Positions 60,747-64,000 of a stretch of 64,000 bases of DNA are shown here, one piece after another. The translations under genes and the position numbers were made by a program. Under the pieces are notes generated by a model. It made no database searches. It saw only the letters and a program-made list of their open reading frames with translations, and was not told where the DNA came from. Source of the DNA: Oceanibaculum nanhaiense (GTDB lineage: Bacteria > Pseudomonadota > Alphaproteobacteria > Oceanibaculales > Oceanibaculaceae); the NCBI RefSeq assembly GCF_002148795.1, contig NZ_MPOB01000012.1, forward strand, positions 1 to 64,000. Reading direction: 5' to 3'. Position 1 is the stretch's first letter, and each line of letters begins with the position of its first letter.

Positions 60747-60759
60747 GAGGAACGGGATA

Positions 60760-62079
60760 ATGTCTGCCCTGCCACTCGCGGCCTGGATGTTTCCGGCTGC
60801 AATGACGCTGATTTTCCTGGGTATGCCCGTTTCGCTGAGCCTGATCGTCATCGCCGTCGGGTTTTCCATCCCGTTCTTCGGCATTGATCTTGCCGGCCTG
60901 CAGCTCTATCGCTTCGTCGGCAGCGTGGCGAACAATTATGCGCTGGCCGCCGTGCCGCTGTTCATCTTCATGGGCGCGGTGCTGGAGAATTCCGGGATCG
61001 GCCGCCGCGTCTTCGAGGTGATGAAGCTGTGGCTCGGCCGCTTGCCGGGCGGGCTGGCGCTGGCCGCCATGAGCATGTGCGCGATCTTCGCTGCCGGTAC
61101 CGGCATCGTCGGCGCGGTGGAGGTGATGGTCGGCCTGCTGGCGATTCCGGCCATGGTCGCCAACAAATACGAAAAATCGCTGATTTCAGGCACAATCTGC
61201 GCCGGCGGCTCGCTGGGCACCATAATCCCGCCCTCCATTGTCGTCATCATCTACGCCTCGGTGGCGCAGATTCCAGTGGGCGATGTGCTGGCGGCCGTGA
61301 TCATCCCGAGCGGCATCATGGTGGCGCTGTTCATCGGCTGGATTCTGCTCTACTGCACGATCCGTCCGCAGGCGGCGCCGCGCATCGATCCCAGCGAATT
61401 CGACATGCCGCTATCCGAGAAGCTGAAACTGACGCTGGTGGCGCTCATCCCGCCGCTGCTGCTGATCGTCGCCGTCGTCGGCTCGATTCTGGCCGGCATC
61501 GCGGCGGTGACCGAGGCTGCCGGTGTCGGTGCGGCGGGCGCCGTGCTGCTGAACATCATCTATCGCGACTTCACCTGGAAGGGGCTTTGGGGGGCCGCTT
61601 ACAAGACGGTGGTGATCACCTCGATGATCCTGTTGATCGTGGTCGGCGGCACCATGTTCACCAGCGTCTTCCGCCTGCAGGGCGGCGGCACCCTCGTGAC
61701 CGACCTGGTGCACGCGCTGGATCTCGGTCCGACCGGCCTGCTGTTCCTGTTCCTCGGTATCGTCTTCCTGATGGGCGCGCTACTGGATTGGGTGTCGGTG
61801 GTGCTGATCTGCATTCCGCTGTTCATGCCGTTCCTGGCGCCGGCCGGAATCGATCCGCTGTGGTTCGCGATCCTGGTCATCATCATGATCCAGACCTCCT
61901 ACGTCACGCCGCCGATGGCGCCATCGATCTTCTATCTGCGCGGTATAGCCCCGCCGGATTTCCGGACGCTGGAAATGTACAAGGGCGTGGTTCCCTTCGT
62001 TGCCTGCCAGCTGTTGACCGGTGCCGTGGTCTATTTCTGGCCGGCACTGGCGCTGTGGTTGCCGGTGGTGCTGCGCTGA
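60760..62079 (+). CDS. TRAP transporter large permease (DctM type)
   Basis: A 439-residue protein with about 12 helices. Family landmarks are FVGSVANNYALAAVPLFIFMGAVLENSGIGRR near residues 50-80, AGGSLGTIIPPSIVVIIYA near 148-166 and YVTPPMAPSIFYLRGIAPPDF near 390-410. With DctPQ it makes a sodium-dependent importer. AGAGGAA precedes ATG 60760. Confidence 0.94.
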   Translation: MSALPLAAWMFPAAMTLIFLGMPVSLSLIVIAVGFSIPFFGIDLAGLQLYRFVGSVANNYALAAVPLFIFMGAVLENSGIGRRVFEVMKLWLGRLPGGLALAAMSMCAIFAAGTGIVGAVEVMVGLLAIPAMVANKYEKSLISGTICAGGSLGTIIPPSIVVIIYASVAQIPVGDVLAAVIIPSGIMVALFIGWILLYCTIRPQAAPRIDPSEFDMPLSEKLKLTLVALIPPLLLIVAVVGSILAGIAAVTEAAGVGAAGAVLLNIIYRDFTWKGLWGAAYKTVVITSMILLIVVGGTMFTSVFRLQGGGTLVTDLVHALDLGPTGLLFLFLGIVFLMGALLDWVSVVLICIPLFMPFLAPAGIDPLWFAILVIIMIQTSYVTPPMAPSIFYLRGIAPPDFRTLEMYKGVVPFVACQLLTGAVVYFWPALALWLPVVLR

Positions 62080-62102
62080 GATGAGGGAAGCGAAGGCGCG
62101 GT

Positions 62103-62831
62103 TCAGGCGGAGGGGGCGAGGAAGATGCGGGCGACAACCTCCTTGGTGACGAGGATCGCGTGAGCCGAGCTCAGGGTGACATGCTGTTCCAGCACCCGCG
62201 CGCCGGCTTCCGGTTCGCGCCGGCGCAGATGCCCGATAACGCGGGCGTGCTGATCGAACGTCTCCTGCCGTCGCGGCTGGGTCTCCATGTCGGTGCGCCG
62301 GAAGAACCGGATGCGGGCGTTGATCCGCTCCAGGGCGTCGATCATTTCGGGGTTCTTGGACAGCCGGGCGACCGCCATGTGAAACGCCTCGTCGGCTTCG
62401 GCCATCCGCGTCTGGGAAAAGCCGGTCGCCGGGTCCGTCGCACTCTCCCACGGACGCACCGCTTCCTCGATCTCCAGATCGGTCGCGCGCGCGCAGGCCA
62501 GCCGGTAGGCGGCGCATTCGATGGCGGCACGCAGCTCGTACAGCTGACGCACCGTATCGGCGGACAATTCGCGCGCGTAAAAGCCCTTGTTCGGCACGAA
62601 ACTCATGAAGCCGTCGCGCACCAGCCGGTTCAATGCCTCGCGCACCGGCGTGCGGCTGACGCCCAGCCTTTCGGCGAGCTCGACCTCGTTCACCTTCTGG
62701 CCGGGGCGGAACCGGTACTCGACGGCCAGTTCCTTGATCTCCTGATAGACGCGATTGACGCTGTCGGCCGCCCGGATGCTCTTCAGGCGTGTGGGAGAAA
62801 ACGCCGGATTGCTCTCGATCCGGTTATTCAT
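62103..62831 (-). CDS. GntR family transcriptional regulator with FCD domain
   Basis: A 242-residue regulator. The HTH reads VNEVELAERLGVSRTPVREALNRLVRDGFMSFVPNKGF near residues 45-85. The FCD ligand domain has the metal-binding pattern LYELRAAIECAAYRLA, EADEAFHMAVARL and FDQHARVIGHLRRREPE. It lies convergent to the TRAP operon and divergent from the D-amino-acid dehydrogenase. Its own upstream DNA shares an 11-bp word with the TRAP/racemase promoter. GGAGGAACCGCA precedes ATG 62831. Confidence 0.9.
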   Translation of the reverse strand: MNNRIESNPAFSPTRLKSIRAADSVNRVYQEIKELAVEYRFRPGQKVNEVELAERLGVSRTPVREALNRLVRDGFMSFVPNKGFYARELSADTVRQLYELRAAIECAAYRLACARATDLEIEEAVRPWESATDPATGFSQTRMAEADEAFHMAVARLSKNPEMIDALERINARIRFFRRTDMETQPRRQETFDQHARVIGHLRRREPEAGARVLEQHVTLSSAHAILVTKEVVARIFLAPSA

Positions 62832-62898
62832 TGCGGTTCCTCCAATTTGCAGGCGCTCCCTATAGACCGTCCATCGCACACGTTCAATAATGCTTCGA

Positions 62899-62920
62899 TG
62901 GATACACTTGTGTCGACAAA
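62899..62920. promoter_or_regulatory. Candidate GntR operator between the GntR and dadA-like genes
   Basis: TGGATACACTT (62899-62909) recurs as its complement at 58942-58952, and the site contains the palindrome ACAC-TT-GTGT plus TTGT-N4-ACAA. It lies between divergent genes and so could control both the regulator and the dehydrogenase. Confidence 0.5.
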
Positions 62921-63010
62921 ACTGTCTCGACTTGGGCAATTTAAAGTGGTGTCCAGGACGAAAAGAACAATCTTCGACCGAACGGCAAAAGAGAAGGCGA
63001 GGGAAAACCT

Positions 63011-64000
63011 ATGCGGATAGCGGTTCTGGGGGCAGGCGTCATCGGCGTCTCCACGGCTTATGAGCTGATGAAGGACGGGCATGAGGTGACGGTGATCGAC
63101 CGGCTGGCGGAGCCGGCCTCGGAGACCAGCTTCGCCAATGCCGGTCTGTTCTCGCCCGGCCATGCCTATACCTGGGCCTCGCCCAAGGCGCCGAAGATCC
63201 TGCTGAAATCGCTGTTCCAGGAGGGCCAGGCGCTGCGCTTCAAACCCAGCCTGGACCCGCAGCTCTGGCTCTGGTCCCTGCGGTTCCTGCAGAATTGCAC
63301 GGCGGAGAAGACCCGCATCAATACCAAGCGCAAGGTGCGGCTGTGCATGTACTCGCAAGAGCAGTTACACCGTATCGCTTCCGAAACGAAGATCGAGTAT
63401 CACGGCGTGACCGGCGGTCTGCTCTATCTCTATCGCACGCCGGAAAGCTACGCGCGCGGCAGCGCCAATACCCGCATCCTCAGCGAGGAGGGGCTGGAGC
63501 TGCGCGCCATCACCCCGGACGAGGCGGCGAAAATCGATCCGGCGCTGGAGCCGGTGAAGCACAAATTCGCCGGTGCCATCTATTGCCCGTCGGACGAGAG
63601 CGGCGATGCCCGCGTGTTCACCCAGAACCTTGCGAAATATTGCGAGGGGCAGGGCGTGAAGTTCGTCTTCGATTGCGAGATTCAGGGCTTCGAACTGGCG
63701 GGCGACAAGGTCGCCGCCATACGCACCTCGACCGGCCGTATCGAGGCGGATGGTTTCGTGTTTAGCCTCGGCGTATTCGGTCCGCGCCTCTCGAAGCAGC
63801 TCGGCGTGCGCCTGCCGATCTATCCGATCAAGGGGTATTCGGTGACGATGCCGATCGAGGGCCGCAACAACCCGCCGACCGTCGGCGGTGTGGACGAGGA
63901 CAACCTCGTCGCCTATGCGCGGTTTGGTGACCGCATGCGGGTGACCGCGACGGCGGAATTCGCCGGCTATGACAAGAGCCACCAGCCGTCCGACTACACG
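63011..64000 (+). CDS. D-amino-acid dehydrogenase (DadA-like), 3' truncated by window edge
   Basis: The frame starts at ATG 63011 and stays open to the window end: 330 residues of an expected 410-430. The dinucleotide-binding motif is VLGAGVIGVSTAYEL (residues 5-19), followed by VTVIDRLAEPASETSFANAGLFSPGHA, the DadA signature region around FAD. Later blocks (GGLLYLYRTPE, SGDARVFTQNLA) also match. It oxidises D-amino acids to 2-oxo acids, passing electrons to the respiratory chain. It is divergent from the GntR gene and likely uses product or substrate of the TRAP/racemase locus. Confidence 0.88.
   Translation, partial: MRIAVLGAGVIGVSTAYELMKDGHEVTVIDRLAEPASETSFANAGLFSPGHAYTWASPKAPKILLKSLFQEGQALRFKPSLDPQLWLWSLRFLQNCTAEKTRINTKRKVRLCMYSQEQLHRIASETKIEYHGVTGGLLYLYRTPESYARGSANTRILSEEGLELRAITPDEAAKIDPALEPVKHKFAGAIYCPSDESGDARVFTQNLAKYCEGQGVKFVFDCEIQGFELAGDKVAAIRTSTGRIEADGFVFSLGVFGPRLSKQLGVRLPIYPIKGYSVTMPIEGRNNPPTVGGVDEDNLVAYARFGDRMRVTATAEFAGYDKSHQPSDYT

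Overview
The window is a GC-rich, densely packed bacterial chromosome segment. Many short same-strand operons, ATGA stop/start overlaps, six solute uptake systems, a PdhS/PleC-like histidine kinase, a PAS_5-type protein and a cydDCABX bd-oxidase locus point to an alphaproteobacterium. A Rhodospirillales-like heterotroph is my guess, but the sequence alone does not fix the genus. I found no rRNA, tRNA, CRISPR array, phage or insertion sequence. Both ends cut a gene: a membrane protein at the left and a D-amino-acid dehydrogenase at the right.

Layout. 1-1905: membrane protein tail, then a small metal-stress-like cluster (Cys/His-containing secreted protein, Met-rich MMxxG-repeat protein, SHOCT membrane protein). 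2233-8310: tripartite tricarboxylate transporter tctB-tctA-tctC, a TauD-type dioxygenase and a divergent GntR regulator with a clear promoter/operator. 8415-13501 (minus): cupin and XRE-cupin pair, DEAD-box helicase with a DbpA-like RNA-binding domain, cytochrome c, NfeD and SPFH protein. 13836-18836: UgpB-like ABC importer with a DeoR regulator. 19020-23560: DehI-like protein, aldehyde dehydrogenase, YdhR-like monooxygenase, LysR regulator, kappa-GST/HCCA isomerase. 23845-28548: fused TRAP permease, TAXI binding protein, sulfatase. 28720-33576: branched-chain amino-acid type ABC importer, binding protein divergent from livMHGF. 33721-40872: peptide-type ABC importer with a phosphonate monoester hydrolase-like enzyme. 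40920-47245: cydDC-cydABX. 47377-54000: PAS protein; CoA transferase, amidohydrolase and COG0523 GTPase operon; first ATC-hydrolase-like protein; histidine kinase. 54064-64000: threonine dehydratase-like enzyme, then a four-gene minus operon (Asp/Glu racemase family, second ATC-hydrolase-like protein, MDR oxidoreductase, acyl-CoA ligase) divergent from a DctPQM TRAP transporter, followed by a GntR regulator and a D-amino-acid dehydrogenase.

How it works together. The region is a series of take-up-and-degrade modules, each pairing an importer with enzymes and often a one-component regulator. Two items stand out. First, the TctB-like protein (4712-6091) carries what looks like a complete Bug/TctC-type solute-binding domain inserted between its membrane hairpins, although a separate TctC is encoded in the same operon. 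Second, a racemase-family gene lies 3 nt from an L-2-amino-thiazoline-4-carboxylate hydrolase-like gene, next to a TRAP importer and a D-amino-acid dehydrogenase. This is a plausible uncharacterised route for a racemic or sulfur-containing amino-acid-like substrate. An 11-bp word shared by the two divergent promoter regions there suggests common control by the local GntR protein.
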